A stretch of 64,000 bases of DNA from Streptomyces sp. NRRL S-646 (GCF_000720765.1 NZ_JODC01000009.1:248001-312000), one strand, 5' to 3'; counted from the first letter of the stretch, positions 17,642-27,116 are shown. Made by a program: numbers and translations. The notes: generated by a model not told the origin, from the letters alone.

Positions 17642-17956
17642 ATGGCACAGGCATTGCGACCCAACACCGTCGGAGGCCTTTTCGCCACGGACGGAAAGCC
17701 CCACCCCATCCCGGACGCGCTGCTCGCGGTGACCCTGGTTGTCGGAGTGACGGCGTTCGTGACGGGCTTCTTCCACAACCTGCACCTGCTCAGCTCCTGG
17801 GCCGGTCTGGTGGGGATCGTCACCGGCGCGTACGGCCAGTGGATCTCGGAGACGACCCGCGAGCGCTTCGGACTCATCCTGGGTCTCGGGGCCTCGGCAG
17901 TCGGCTTCTTCCTCGGCATGGCGCACGGCGGCCTCTTCGGTGGGGTCATCGGCTGA
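17642..17956 (+). CDS. small conserved membrane protein of unknown function
   Basis: A 104-residue protein with three hydrophobic segments (about residues 27-44, 50-63 and 75-100), starting MAQALRPNTVGGLFATDGKP and ending in a Gly-rich stretch GMAHGGLFGGVIG. No family with a known function was recognised; the gene order suggests a conserved Streptomyces protein. The ATG at 17642 has GGAGG seven bases upstream. It is divergent from rpsF and 179 bp ahead of femX. Confidence 0.8.
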   Translation: MAQALRPNTVGGLFATDGKPHPIPDALLAVTLVVGVTAFVTGFFHNLHLLSSWAGLVGIVTGAYGQWISETTRERFGLILGLGASAVGFFLGMAHGGLFGGVIG

Positions 17957-18135
17957 AGCCACGGACACCGGCTCTCCAACCTCGGACAAAGCACCACTGA
18001 ACGCCTCGGCGACCAACAAGCCGGGGTGCGGGTTCCGTACGCCCAGTCGGGGCGCTCGCAAGGCGCAGTAGGCTTCGGCGCGAGAGCCGGAGCCCCTGTA
18101 CCCATGGGGACACACCAGCCCGAGGAGCGCCCCGA

Positions 18136-19257
18136 ATGAGCCTGACCCTGAGGACGATCAGCCGCGAGCAGCATCTGGCGTACATCCAGAGCCTGCCCTC
18201 GGCGAGCCACATGCAGGTTCCGGCCTGGGCCGATGTCAAGGCGGAGTGGCGCTCCGAGAGCCTCGGCTGGTTCGACGAGCGCACCGGCGAGATGGTCGGC
18301 GCGGGCCTCGTCCTCTACCGTCAACTGCCCAAGATCAAGCGCTACTTGGCCTATCTGCCCGAAGGCCCGGTCATCAACTGGTTCGCGCCGAATCTGACCG
18401 AGTGGCTGGAACCGATGCTCGCGCACCTCAAGCAGCAGGGTGCCTTCTCCGTGAAGATGGGTCCGCCGGTGATCATCCGGCGCTGGGAGGCGACCTCCAT
18501 CAAGGCGGGCATCCAGAACCCGGACGTGAAGCGGCTGCGTGACATCGAGGCCGACTTCATCGAGCCGCGCGCCTTCGAGGTCGCCGACAAGCTGCGCCGT
18601 ATGGGCTGGCAGCAGGGCGAGGACGGCGGGGCCGGCTTCGGCGACGTACAGCCCCGCTACGTCTATCAGGTGCCGCTGGCGAACCGCTCCCTGGAAGAGG
18701 TCCACAAGAACTTCAACCAGCTGTGGCGCCGCAACATCAAGAAGGCCGAGAAGGCCGGCGTCGAGGTCGTCCAAGGCGGCTACCAGGACCTTGAGGAATG
18801 GCAGAGGCTGTACGAGATCACGGCTGTGCGTGACCATTTCCGGCCGCGCCCGCTGTCGTACTTCCAGCGCATGTGGACGGCTCTCAACACCGAGGACCCC
18901 AACCGCATGCGGCTGTACTTCGCCCGGCACAACGGCGTGAATCTGTCGGCGGCGACGATGCTGATCGTCGGCGGGCACGTCTGGTACTCCTACGGCGCCT
19001 CCGACAACATCGGCCGTGAGGTCCGGCCCTCGAACGCGATGCAGTGGCGGATGCTGCGCGACGCATACGCACTCGGCGCGACCGTCTACGACCTGCGCGG
19101 CATCTCCGACTCCCTGGACGAGACCGACCACCTCTTCGGCCTGATCCAGTTCAAGGTGGGCACGGGCGGCCAGGCTGCCGAGTACCTCGGTGAGTGGGAC
19201 TTCCCGCTCAACAAGCTGCTCCACAAGGCGCTCGACATCTACATGTCGCGCCGCTGA
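18136..19257 (+). CDS. femX: FemX-type peptidoglycan cross-bridge aminoacyltransferase
   Basis: A 373-residue Fem/MurJ-independent aminoacyltransferase with two GNAT-like subdomains. Landmarks are QVPAWADVKAEWRSESLGW, VRDHFRPRPLSYFQRMW and YDLRGISDSLDETDHLFGLIQFK (recognisable DLRGI and FGLIQFK). FemX enzymes use aminoacyl-tRNA to add the first bridge residue (glycine in Streptomyces) to the lysine-position diamino acid of lipid II at the inner membrane face. Streptomyces femX at this locus is reported essential, with VanK as a paralogue for resistant precursors. It is followed 101 bp later by the alanine-racemase-like gene. Confidence 0.9.
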   Translation: MSLTLRTISREQHLAYIQSLPSASHMQVPAWADVKAEWRSESLGWFDERTGEMVGAGLVLYRQLPKIKRYLAYLPEGPVINWFAPNLTEWLEPMLAHLKQQGAFSVKMGPPVIIRRWEATSIKAGIQNPDVKRLRDIEADFIEPRAFEVADKLRRMGWQQGEDGGAGFGDVQPRYVYQVPLANRSLEEVHKNFNQLWRRNIKKAEKAGVEVVQGGYQDLEEWQRLYEITAVRDHFRPRPLSYFQRMWTALNTEDPNRMRLYFARHNGVNLSAATMLIVGGHVWYSYGASDNIGREVRPSNAMQWRMLRDAYALGATVYDLRGISDSLDETDHLFGLIQFKVGTGGQAAEYLGEWDFPLNKLLHKALDIYMSRR

Positions 19258-19358
19258 GCCCCGGCGGCCCCGGCCGTTCGCTTCGACAAGTCCGACTGCT
19301 TCGTTCGCTTCCATACCTCTGATACACCGCAGCCACGTGAAAGGTTCCAGGTCCGGCC

Positions 19359-20390
19359 ATGGCGCTCACGCTCTACGTCGACACCGCGCGCTGGCGGGCG
19401 CACCACAAGCACGTGCAGGAGCAGTTCCCGGGGCTCGTCCCGGTCTGCAAGGGCAACGGCTACGGCTTCGGGCACGAGCGGCTGGCGGAGGAGGCCACGC
19501 GGTTGGGCTCGGACGTCCTCGCCGTCGGCACGACGTACGAGGCCGCACGCATCAAGGACTTCTTCGGCGGTGACCTGCTGGTGCTGACGCCGTACCGGCG
19601 CGGCGAGGAGCCCGTGCCGCTGCCCGACCGGGTCATCCGCTCGGTGTCGTCGGTGGACGGCGTTTACGGCCTCGTGGGGGCCCGTGTGGTCATCGAGGTG
19701 ATGTCCTCGATGAAGCGGCACGGCATCAGCGCGCAGGACCTGCCGCAGCTGCACGCCGCCATTGAGAACGTCCGCCTCGAGGGCTTCGCCATCCACCTGC
19801 CGCTGGACCGCACGGACGGCTCGGACGCCGTCGAGGAGGTCATCGGCTGGATGGACCACCTGCGTGCCGCCCGCCTGCCCCTGCACACGATGTTTGTCAG
19901 CCATCTCAAGGCCGACGAACTCCACCGGCTGCAGCAGCAGTTCCCGCAGACCCGCTTCCGTGCCCGCATCGGCACCCGGCTGTGGCTGGGGGACCACGAG
20001 GCCACCGAGTACCGTGGCGCGGTCCTGGACGTCACGCGGGTCGCCAAGGGGGACCGTTTCGGCTACCGCCAGCAGAAGGCCGCCTCCGACGGCTTCCTGG
20101 TGGTCGTGGCGGGCGGCACGTCGCACGGGGTGGGTCTGGAGGCCCCGAAGGCACTGCACGGCGTCATGCCGCGCGCCAAGGGCGTTGCCCGGGCCGGCCT
20201 CGCCACGGTGAACCGGAACCTTTCTCCGTTCGTCTGGGGCGGCAAGCAGCGCTGGTTCGCGGAGCCGCCGCACATGCAGGTCTCCATCCTGTTCGTGCCG
20301 GCTGACGCACCGGAACCGAAGGTCGGCGAGGAACTGGTGGCCCATCTGCGGCACACCACCACGCAGTTCGACCGCATCGTCGACCGCTGA
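19359..20390 (+). CDS. divergent alanine-racemase-like PLP protein
   Basis: A 343-residue protein with the alanine racemase N-terminal TIM-barrel signature altered to VCKGNGYGFG (Lys31 as likely Schiff-base lysine, Tyr35) and a C-terminal segment VAKGDRFGYRQ in which Tyr236 matches the second catalytic tyrosine region. Classical Alr has KADAYGHG and is ~370-390 residues; this version has a shortened C-terminal beta domain. It probably binds PLP, but its substrate is unknown. Location directly after femX and before a cell-envelope glycosyltransferase argues for a role in peptidoglycan amino acids or bridge metabolism (inference). Confidence 0.75.
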   Translation: MALTLYVDTARWRAHHKHVQEQFPGLVPVCKGNGYGFGHERLAEEATRLGSDVLAVGTTYEAARIKDFFGGDLLVLTPYRRGEEPVPLPDRVIRSVSSVDGVYGLVGARVVIEVMSSMKRHGISAQDLPQLHAAIENVRLEGFAIHLPLDRTDGSDAVEEVIGWMDHLRAARLPLHTMFVSHLKADELHRLQQQFPQTRFRARIGTRLWLGDHEATEYRGAVLDVTRVAKGDRFGYRQQKAASDGFLVVVAGGTSHGVGLEAPKALHGVMPRAKGVARAGLATVNRNLSPFVWGGKQRWFAEPPHMQVSILFVPADAPEPKVGEELVAHLRHTTTQFDRIVDR

Positions 20391-20409
20391 GCGACGCATC
20401 GGCCAACCG

Positions 20410-20445
20410 AAAGGCCGTACACGGGAGCTCCGTGTACGGCCTTTT
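20410..20445. terminator. rho-independent terminator
   Basis: A 15-bp perfect stem (20410-20424 with 20430-20444; AAAGGCCGTACACGG arm) with a short loop, followed by T's. It lies between the convergent alanine-racemase-like and mannosyltransferase genes and can serve both, since the A-run on the left gives a T-run on the minus strand. Confidence 0.9.
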
Positions 20446-20503
20446 CACACGTCGGTGCGGGGCTGGCTCCGCGCGTCGCCCACCGTCACCGATACCTGTT
20501 CGC

Positions 20504-22012
20504 TCAGAGCGAACCGTCCGTGGAAGATGCTGTTCCGCGGCCGCCCCACTCCACCTGCGGCCCGTCGAAGTGGGCCGCGTGCCGCGGCGGATGGGCCGCA
20601 GCGCCAAGGGCGAAGGCGTCCTCCGCCCAGTCGAGCACACCCCCTGACGGGTCGTCGTCACCGGCCCGCCGGACGGGGTCCCGCTCCGGCATGAGGATGT
20701 CGCGCACGATGACGCCGCACAGGTAGAGCGTCCCCACCAGGTGCACGCCGATGGCCCAGTGGTAGCCGTCCTGAGGCAGTCCCTTGTGAGCGTCCCCGCT
20801 GGTCGTGTACGCGAGGTACAGCCAGATGCCGAGGAAGTACACGACCTCGCACGCCTGCCAGATCAGGAAGTCCCGCCACTTCGGCCGGGCCAGCACAGCG
20901 AGAGGGACCAGCCACAGGACGTACTGCGGGGAGTAGACCTTGTTGGTGAGGATGAACGCCGCGACGATCAGAAAGACGAGCTGGGCGAAGCGCGGGCGAC
21001 GCGGAGCGGTCATGGTGAGCACGGCAAGACCCACAAAACACAGCACCACCAGGGCCAGAGCCAGATTGTTGACGGTGTCGGTGCTGAGCGGGTCGGTCGA
21101 GTTCTGAGCCATGATCAGCCAGAACGACCCGAAGTCCACACCTCGGTCATGGCTGAACTTGTAGAACTGCGACCAGCCGTCCCAGGCGAAGAGCATCACC
21201 GGCAGGTTCACGGCGAACCAGGCGACAACTGTTCCTGCCACGGCCTTGCCGAAGTCCCGCCACTTTCCCGCACGCCAGCACAGCAGGAGCAGCGGACCCA
21301 GCAGGAACACGGGATAGAGCTTGGCCGCCGTGGCAAGCCCCAGGAGGACGCCGAACGCGAGTGAGCGGCTCCGGGACCACATCAGCATCGCCGCGGCCGT
21401 CAGAGCGACCGCGAGCAGGTCCCAGTTGATGGTGGCGGTCAGCGCGAAAGCGGGCGCCAGAGCGACCAGCAGACCGTCCCAGGGACGCCGGGCGTGCGTA
21501 CGGGCCACGCAGACCGCGATGACGGCCGCGCACACCATCAGCATCCCGGCGTTGACCATCCAGTACCACTGCTCCTGGTCCTGGATACTGCCGCTGCCCG
21601 GCGTGAGCCAGGAGGCGACCTCCATGAAGACCCCGGTCAGCACGGGGTACTCGAGGTACGGCATGTCGCCGGACAGCTTGTCGAAGTACGGCACAAGCCC
21701 GTCGGCGAAACCGCGCCCCTGATAGAGATGCGGAATGTCCGAGTAGCACGCCTTCGTGTACTGCGAGCTGGCGCCGAAGAACCAGGCGCCGTTGTAGCAC
21801 GGCGCCTTCTGGATCAGTCCGAGGGCGAACATGCCGATCGCCACAAGCGCGACGACCCGCACCGGCGTCCACCAGGACGTCCCGAGCAGGGCGCGGCGCC
21901 CGAGGGGGCCGCCGATCAGCTCGCTGCCGGACGCGGCGACCTCGTCCTCCTTGGTCGGCCGCACCGGGTCCTGCTCGTGCACGCTCGCTTGCGTCGATTC
22001 TGCGCTGGGCAT
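20504..22012 (-). CDS. GT87-type polyprenol-phosphate-dependent mannosyltransferase
   Basis: A 502-residue polytopic membrane protein with about eleven transmembrane segments and the early extracytoplasmic Asp in LPYLEYPVLTG-like context (DMPYLEYPVLTGVFMEV region). This matches the actinobacterial GT87 (DUF2029) family of mannosyl/arabinosyl transferases that use lipid-linked sugars on the outer membrane face. The soluble N-terminus (30-odd residues) and C-terminal tail are polar. ATG at 22012 was chosen because the frame upstream runs through a parS palindrome (false start MFHVK). The acceptor glycan is unknown. Confidence 0.82.
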   Translation of the reverse strand: MPSAESTQASVHEQDPVRPTKEDEVAASGSELIGGPLGRRALLGTSWWTPVRVVALVAIGMFALGLIQKAPCYNGAWFFGASSQYTKACYSDIPHLYQGRGFADGLVPYFDKLSGDMPYLEYPVLTGVFMEVASWLTPGSGSIQDQEQWYWMVNAGMLMVCAAVIAVCVARTHARRPWDGLLVALAPAFALTATINWDLLAVALTAAAMLMWSRSRSLAFGVLLGLATAAKLYPVFLLGPLLLLCWRAGKWRDFGKAVAGTVVAWFAVNLPVMLFAWDGWSQFYKFSHDRGVDFGSFWLIMAQNSTDPLSTDTVNNLALALVVLCFVGLAVLTMTAPRRPRFAQLVFLIVAAFILTNKVYSPQYVLWLVPLAVLARPKWRDFLIWQACEVVYFLGIWLYLAYTTSGDAHKGLPQDGYHWAIGVHLVGTLYLCGVIVRDILMPERDPVRRAGDDDPSGGVLDWAEDAFALGAAAHPPRHAAHFDGPQVEWGGRGTASSTDGSL

Positions 22013-22082
22013 GGGGCACATCCTGCCGTACATGCCTGGGAATACGCCCAGGACCGCCATACCCGGCCGGTGCGAGGGCCGA

Positions 22083-22098
22083 CGTTTCACGTGAAACA
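22083..22098. promoter_or_regulatory. parS site
   Basis: Perfect core GTTTCACGTGAAAC at 22084-22097, 72 bp upstream of the mannosyltransferase start, at the left edge of the accessory region. Confidence 0.95.
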
Positions 22099-22500
22099 CC
22101 CGAGGCGGGAGACGAGCGGCGCCCTACACCCATGAATGCGTAAAAGTGATCGAATCCGTGCGGAGCACCGTGTTAGCGTCCGGGTGATCCGCGACCTTCT
22201 CACGGGATTCTCAGAATCCCGGCATCGCAAGAGGCCCGCGGTTCCGGCAATTCGGCCGTCCAGCCGCCCGACCTGACCACGGGCGGCCTCGCTGTACGCC
22301 GCCACGGGGAGGGCGTTTTGAAGTTCGCCACACTGAGTCGTTTTCGCTCATTTTGACATGAACCCGTCCAATGGCGGGATCGGCGCATTCACGGCGGCAG
22401 ACCAGGCACTGACCGGCTGACCGCTCCTCCGAGGTGCCCGCGCACGCCCGGGTCACCGAGGGATGCGCCTCCTCAGACACCGAGACCGGCTTCCACAGTC

Positions 22501-22528
22501 TCGATGTCGTGCCCTGTCACGACATCGA
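22501..22528. promoter_or_regulatory. 11-bp inverted repeat upstream of the secreted nuclease-like gene
   Basis: TCGATGTCGTG (22501-22511) is repeated in inverse at 22518-22528 with a 6-nt spacer. It ends 50 bp before the start codon of the 1492-residue protein. It may be an operator for an unknown regulator or a leader hairpin. The rest of the 566-bp divergent gap (22013-22578) holds the parS site, a lone TTGACA at 22353-22358 without a matching -10, and nothing else recognisable. Confidence 0.5.
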
Positions 22529-22578
22529 TGTCCCCATCACCCATGCATCGACCTGCAGAGAAGGAATGAGGAATCCCG

Positions 22579-25500
22579 GTGACAACCGGCTTCAGAAGAA
22601 CCGCGGTGACGGTCCTGGCCGTCACCGCCGCCCTGACAGGGCTCATACAGGCCCAGACGGCCACCGCCGGCACCAGACCCACGCCGCCCATACCGACCCC
22701 CTCCCACCGCGCCACCGGGGGAGGTGTGAAGAACCCCGACAAGACTCTCGGCCGCGGGTGGAGGACCGCCTCCGACCGGGCCGTGACCGCCGCCGCCGAC
22801 AGCGACGGCCTGCACCTTCTGGTCGCCGACGGCAAGAACGCCTACTCCTGGAGGACGGCAGCCGTCCTGAGTGAGCCTCAGCTTCCGGCCGACACCTGGA
22901 TCGGCAACCAGTGCGTCATGGACGACCACCACGCGGCCGTCGTCTACGCACCCCGCACCTTCACCAACAAGCCCGATCTGATGATGGGCGGCGCGTTCAC
23001 GGCGATCGTGAACCTCGATGACGGCAGCGTCACCAAGCTGCCGTTCACCGCCTCCCTGGCCTACTTCGACCCGACCTGCGACCCGGCCACCCACACGGCC
23101 GCCTTCACGGCGTTGCGCGACACCAGGACCCGCCTGGTCACGGTGAACACCAAGGGCACCACGGTCGCGGACACCAGCGCGAAGGGCGAGATCACCTCTG
23201 CCGTCCCCGTCGAGGACGGCGTGATCGCCGCCGCCGGCAACCGCCTCGTCCACATCGACCGCAAGGGCACGACGACCGAGCTCACCGCCACGAGCCACGC
23301 CCCCTATGGCATCCGCGTCCGCCCGGACGGCACGGTCGGCTACCTGGACCGCACCGGCGACACGAAGGCGAACGTCAAGACGTACGCCCATGGCAGGACC
23401 GCCACCATCGCGACGGGCAGACTCACCGCGATGAGCCTCCGCCAGGGCACCGACGGCACGCTGTACCTCACGGGCAAGGCCACTCCCTCCGAGGGCTTCA
23501 AGGCCAGCGGCATCAAGCCCCTGAACGTGTCACCCGACGCGGACCTCTCCAGCAGGGGCCGCCTGGCCGTCGACCCGGTCGTCTCCCCGGCCGTCCAGGC
23601 GGGCCTCGACCACATCGGCGCGGCGGGCAAGGGCTTCACCAGGTCCCGTACCGCGGAACCCGCGCCCGAGAACACGCCCGGCCACATCGGCCACGCCCTG
23701 TCCGTCATCGGAATGGTGACCGCCACCGGCGAGCACACGGCCCAGACCGCGCCGGAACCCGGCAGGACCGCGGGCGGCGCCGTCTCACCGTCGCTGACCG
23801 GCTCCTCGTCCCCGCGGCTGACGACCGTGGCCACCGCCGGCGTGAGCCTCGAGCACAACCCGGTCGACACCGACCGCTGGTGTTCCGTGCCCCGCAACGA
23901 CGTCGACACCCAGGCGCTGCAGCCGACCCCCAACCAGGTCGAGTGGGCCGTGGACATGGCCATCCGGGGGAATCTGCGCTCCAGCTATCTGCGCCAGGGC
24001 GACTGGCGCTCGCAGACCGGGATCGGCACCATCGACCCGCAGGGCATGTTCCCCGTGCCGAAGCTGAACACCGGTGGCCGTATCCCCGCCCAGGTCGAAC
24101 TGGGCATCCTCGCCCAGGAGTCGAACCTGTGGCAGGCCGAATCCGGCGCGATTCCCGGCCAGATGGGCAGCCCGCTCGCGGCCGTGGACGGCTTCTACGG
24201 CCACCAGACGGGCGGATCCCTCTCCGACTACTGGCGCATTCACTGGGACGACGCCGACTGTGGCTACGGCGTCGGGCAGGTCACGGACGGCATGCGCATG
24301 GCCGGACACGAGAAGAAGGACGAGAAGGCGCGTGCCCCCGAGGAACAGCGCGCGATCGCCATCGACTACGCGACCAACATCGCGGCATCGCTGTACATCC
24401 TGGCCGACAAATGGAACGAGGTGCACACCTCCGGCCAGACGGTCACCGTCAACAACGACGACCCGGCCAAGCCCGAGAACTGGTTCACCGCCGTGTGGAA
24501 CTACAATCTCGGCTTCAACAAGGCATCGGCTGCCGGAACCAACGGCAACTGGGGTCTTGGCTGGTACAACAACCCGGCCAACCCCGTCTATCCGGCCGGC
24601 CGCCTCGCCTTCATGGACACCGACCTCGATCACAACGCCAACCAGGACGCGGCGCACCCGCAGAACTGGCCGTACGAGGAGAAGGTGATGGGCTGGGCCG
24701 CCTGGTCCATCGACACCGGCCACTCCTACGCCACCTCCGGCCGCCAGGACTGGCCCGGCGACTCCGGGTTCTCCTCCGCCGGCTTCTACCCGGCCTGGTG
24801 GAGCACCACCGCCCAGCGCTCGGCGATCAAGCCGCCGCTCGACACGTTCTGCAACTCCCACAACAACTGCGACGCGGCCAACCCGCCCAGCTGCCCGGAC
24901 GCCGGCTGCTACACCAAGTACTGGTGGCACGAATCGAACGCAACCTGGAAGAGCAGCTGCTCCTCCACCTGCGGCAACGAACACCTCAAGTACCAGACCC
25001 TGATCAACGAACCCGGACGCGGCTACCGCCTCCAGTACGGCACCCCGGTATGCAGCGGAGCGCCTGACAAGTCCCTTGTCGTCGACTCCGTGCCCGCGGG
25101 CACCAACACCTGGAGCAGTTGCGGAAAGACCACGTCGGACGGCTCGTTCGAGTTCACCTTCTACCCCGACCCGGGCGCGACCGGTCCGGGCCTGGGGCAG
25201 TACGACGCGAAGGCCGATCTGCACCAGATCGGCGGCGGCTACCAGGGCCACTTCTGGTACGCGCACTCACGCGACGCCGACCACCTCGGCGGCAGCAGCG
25301 GCCGTATGACCGTCCTCGGCGACTGGAAGCTCAAGTCAGCCGTCAGCGAGGGACAGGCGGCGATCTACGCGCACATCCCGGACACCGGCGCCCAGGCCAG
25401 GGATGCGGTCTACGAGGTGCCGACCGCCCTGGGCGTGGCCAAGGTCAAGGTGAACCAGGACGCCAACGAGGCCAACAAGTGGGTGTACCTGGGTGCGTTC

Positions 25501-27057
25501 CGCTTCAACGACTCCGCCCCGGAGGTGAGGCTCTCCAACAGCACCTACTCGGGATCCGGCGACGACGACATCGCCTGGGACGCGATGGCGTTCGTCCCCG
25601 GTGACTACGGCATCCCCAAGGATCACGCCGTCGACCTGACGCTGCCCGCCGTGAACGCCGACAGTCCCAACCCGAACCAGGCCGACCAGCCGGTGACCGA
25701 CAAGGTCACCAAACCGCTCAAGGTCGACAACGGCCCGAGCTCGCTCATGTCCCCGCAGTCCGCCGCCACCGGCGGTGCGAAGGTCAAGGAGAGCTGTGGC
25801 CCGGTGAAGCACGGCGGACAGGTCTGCTTCGGGCGCCCCCTGGACAAGCCGTACAAGGGGCCGAGGAGCGGCGGGGGCAGCACACAGCGGCTCACGGCGG
25901 GCGGCCCGTCCGGTGCGTCGGGCATCGCCGACTGGTGCGACGACAACAAACTCGTCGCCCGCGCCACCCGCACCCTCGTGTGCGAGAACCGCGAAGTGCC
26001 CGCGTACTACCGCAAGGACGGCGAGATCAAGGCCACTGCGTACTTCGTCTTCCAGCGGCTGATCGAACTCGACGGCGTCAACAGCTTCGAGGAGCACTTC
26101 ACCGTCAAGCCGGTCTCCATCCCGGCCGACTTCGCACAGATCCAGATCGGCATCTACAAGCACCTGTGCGACTCGCCCTGCACGCCCGTCGAAGCGGACC
26201 CGGCCGCCTGGAAGGGGCAACCCAGCTGGACCGCGGGCGACATGCACACCGCCTACATCACGTCCGGCTACACCTGGGACAACTCCACCGACGGCAAGAT
26301 CTACAAGTTCAAGCCCGACGTCCAGATCAACGCGATCATCGACCCGGTGGGCGACGAGACCATCCAGACCGTCGGCTACCAGTGGAGCCTGGGCGGCTCC
26401 AGCGGCTTCGACGAGGTCCGCTGCGACACCATGACCCGCGCCGCCTCGGCGGGCTGCGTGCTGCCCAACTACGCACCCACCTACACCTTCAACGCGGCCA
26501 AGTACCCGCAGGCCGCAGCACACGCGTGGCTCATCCAGCACGCGATGCCCAACTCACCCGGCCTGAAGTCGGCCGACACGCCCCTCTACTACCTGCCCGG
26601 CGGACGGGACGGGAAGAACCGGAACGTCATCTGCGACGAGAGCGGCTGGGCGAGAACCAACTACGACCCGGAGGCGATGAACAGCAGCACCGACGATCCC
26701 AACTGCGACGAGTTCTCCTTCAACGCCAGCTACAACAGCGGCGGCATGCCGGCCGACCTGGGAGGGCTCAATCCCGTCGCCACCGGCGCCGAATGCGTGC
26801 AGACCTTCGCGCAGATGGACAACGGCACGATCCACCTGCGCAACCTGCCCGGAACGATTCCCAGCTTCAACGAGGTGTGCGGACGCTCGGCGATCTCGGG
26901 TCTACAGAACTCGGGCTCCATGGCGGCTTTCTCGGCCGGCTTCGCCAAGAAGATGCGCCTGATGCAACAGGACGCCTACTGGCTGGACACCGCGATCTCC
27001 GGCGACTGCGCCCCGCAGACCGGAAGCTTCATCAAGTGCACCATGAAAACGAACTAG
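22579..27057 (+). CDS. secreted multidomain protein: lytic-transglycosylase-like plus NucA/NucB-type DNase
   Basis: This 1492-residue protein has a GTG start with GAGGA six bases upstream. Residues 1-31 are a signal peptide (RRTAVTVLAVTAALTGL, cleavage near TATA-G). Residues ~60-350 form short beta repeats resembling a propeller. Residues ~495-650 look like an SLT lysozyme-fold domain: ILAQESNLW with candidate catalytic Glu514, CGYGVGQVTDGM (561-572) and AVWNYNLGFN (638-647). A Cys-rich stretch (755-850) precedes a golvesin-like beta domain (~870-1008; WVYLGAFRFN, DDIAWDAMAFVPG). The C-terminus (~1348-1440) matches NucA/NucB DNases: VICDESG, then CDEFSFNASYNSGG (1376-1389) with Asp1377/Glu1378 in the place of the family DE(W/Y)P motif. 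Peptidoglycan and DNA hydrolysis outside the cell is the likely role; no domain is proven. Confidence 0.75.
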   Translation: MTTGFRRTAVTVLAVTAALTGLIQAQTATAGTRPTPPIPTPSHRATGGGVKNPDKTLGRGWRTASDRAVTAAADSDGLHLLVADGKNAYSWRTAAVLSEPQLPADTWIGNQCVMDDHHAAVVYAPRTFTNKPDLMMGGAFTAIVNLDDGSVTKLPFTASLAYFDPTCDPATHTAAFTALRDTRTRLVTVNTKGTTVADTSAKGEITSAVPVEDGVIAAAGNRLVHIDRKGTTTELTATSHAPYGIRVRPDGTVGYLDRTGDTKANVKTYAHGRTATIATGRLTAMSLRQGTDGTLYLTGKATPSEGFKASGIKPLNVSPDADLSSRGRLAVDPVVSPAVQAGLDHIGAAGKGFTRSRTAEPAPENTPGHIGHALSVIGMVTATGEHTAQTAPEPGRTAGGAVSPSLTGSSSPRLTTVATAGVSLEHNPVDTDRWCSVPRNDVDTQALQPTPNQVEWAVDMAIRGNLRSSYLRQGDWRSQTGIGTIDPQGMFPVPKLNTGGRIPAQVELGILAQESNLWQAESGAIPGQMGSPLAAVDGFYGHQTGGSLSDYWRIHWDDADCGYGVGQVTDGMRMAGHEKKDEKARAPEEQRAIAIDYATNIAASLYILADKWNEVHTSGQTVTVNNDDPAKPENWFTAVWNYNLGFNKASAAGTNGNWGLGWYNNPANPVYPAGRLAFMDTDLDHNANQDAAHPQNWPYEEKVMGWAAWSIDTGHSYATSGRQDWPGDSGFSSAGFYPAWWSTTAQRSAIKPPLDTFCNSHNNCDAANPPSCPDAGCYTKYWWHESNATWKSSCSSTCGNEHLKYQTLINEPGRGYRLQYGTPVCSGAPDKSLVVDSVPAGTNTWSSCGKTTSDGSFEFTFYPDPGATGPGLGQYDAKADLHQIGGGYQGHFWYAHSRDADHLGGSSGRMTVLGDWKLKSAVSEGQAAIYAHIPDTGAQARDAVYEVPTALGVAKVKVNQDANEANKWVYLGAFRFNDSAPEVRLSNSTYSGSGDDDIAWDAMAFVPGDYGIPKDHAVDLTLPAVNADSPNPNQADQPVTDKVTKPLKVDNGPSSLMSPQSAATGGAKVKESCGPVKHGGQVCFGRPLDKPYKGPRSGGGSTQRLTAGGPSGASGIADWCDDNKLVARATRTLVCENREVPAYYRKDGEIKATAYFVFQRLIELDGVNSFEEHFTVKPVSIPADFAQIQIGIYKHLCDSPCTPVEADPAAWKGQPSWTAGDMHTAYITSGYTWDNSTDGKIYKFKPDVQINAIIDPVGDETIQTVGYQWSLGGSSGFDEVRCDTMTRAASAGCVLPNYAPTYTFNAAKYPQAAAHAWLIQHAMPNSPGLKSADTPLYYLPGGRDGKNRNVICDESGWARTNYDPEAMNSSTDDPNCDEFSFNASYNSGGMPADLGGLNPVATGAECVQTFAQMDNGTIHLRNLPGTIPSFNEVCGRSAISGLQNSGSMAAFSAGFAKKMRLMQQDAYWLDTAISGDCAPQTGSFIKCTMKTN

Positions 27058-27073
27058 CCTGAAAAGGAAGAAG

Positions 27074-27108
27074 CGGGGCGGTACGGAATCGGCTTCCGTA
27101 TCGCCCCG
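27074..27108. terminator. bidirectional hairpin terminator
   Basis: CGGGGCG (27074-27080) pairs with 27102-27108 and TACGGAA (27082-27088) with 27094-27100, with one wobble pair between. It lies in the 59-bp gap between the secreted nuclease-like gene and the convergent unknown gene. Confidence 0.85.
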
Positions 27109-27116
27109 CCCGCATG

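Noticed and set aside
22099..22099. Start of the mannosyltransferase within parS (MFHVKRR)
   Set aside because: Same artefact of reading parS as ATG/GTG-Phe-His-Val-Lys; the homologous part starts about 30 codons later.
23785..25266. 493-codon antisense frame over the secreted nuclease-like gene
   Set aside because: Val/Gly/Arg-rich with no domain; mirror of GC-rich codon positions of the real gene.
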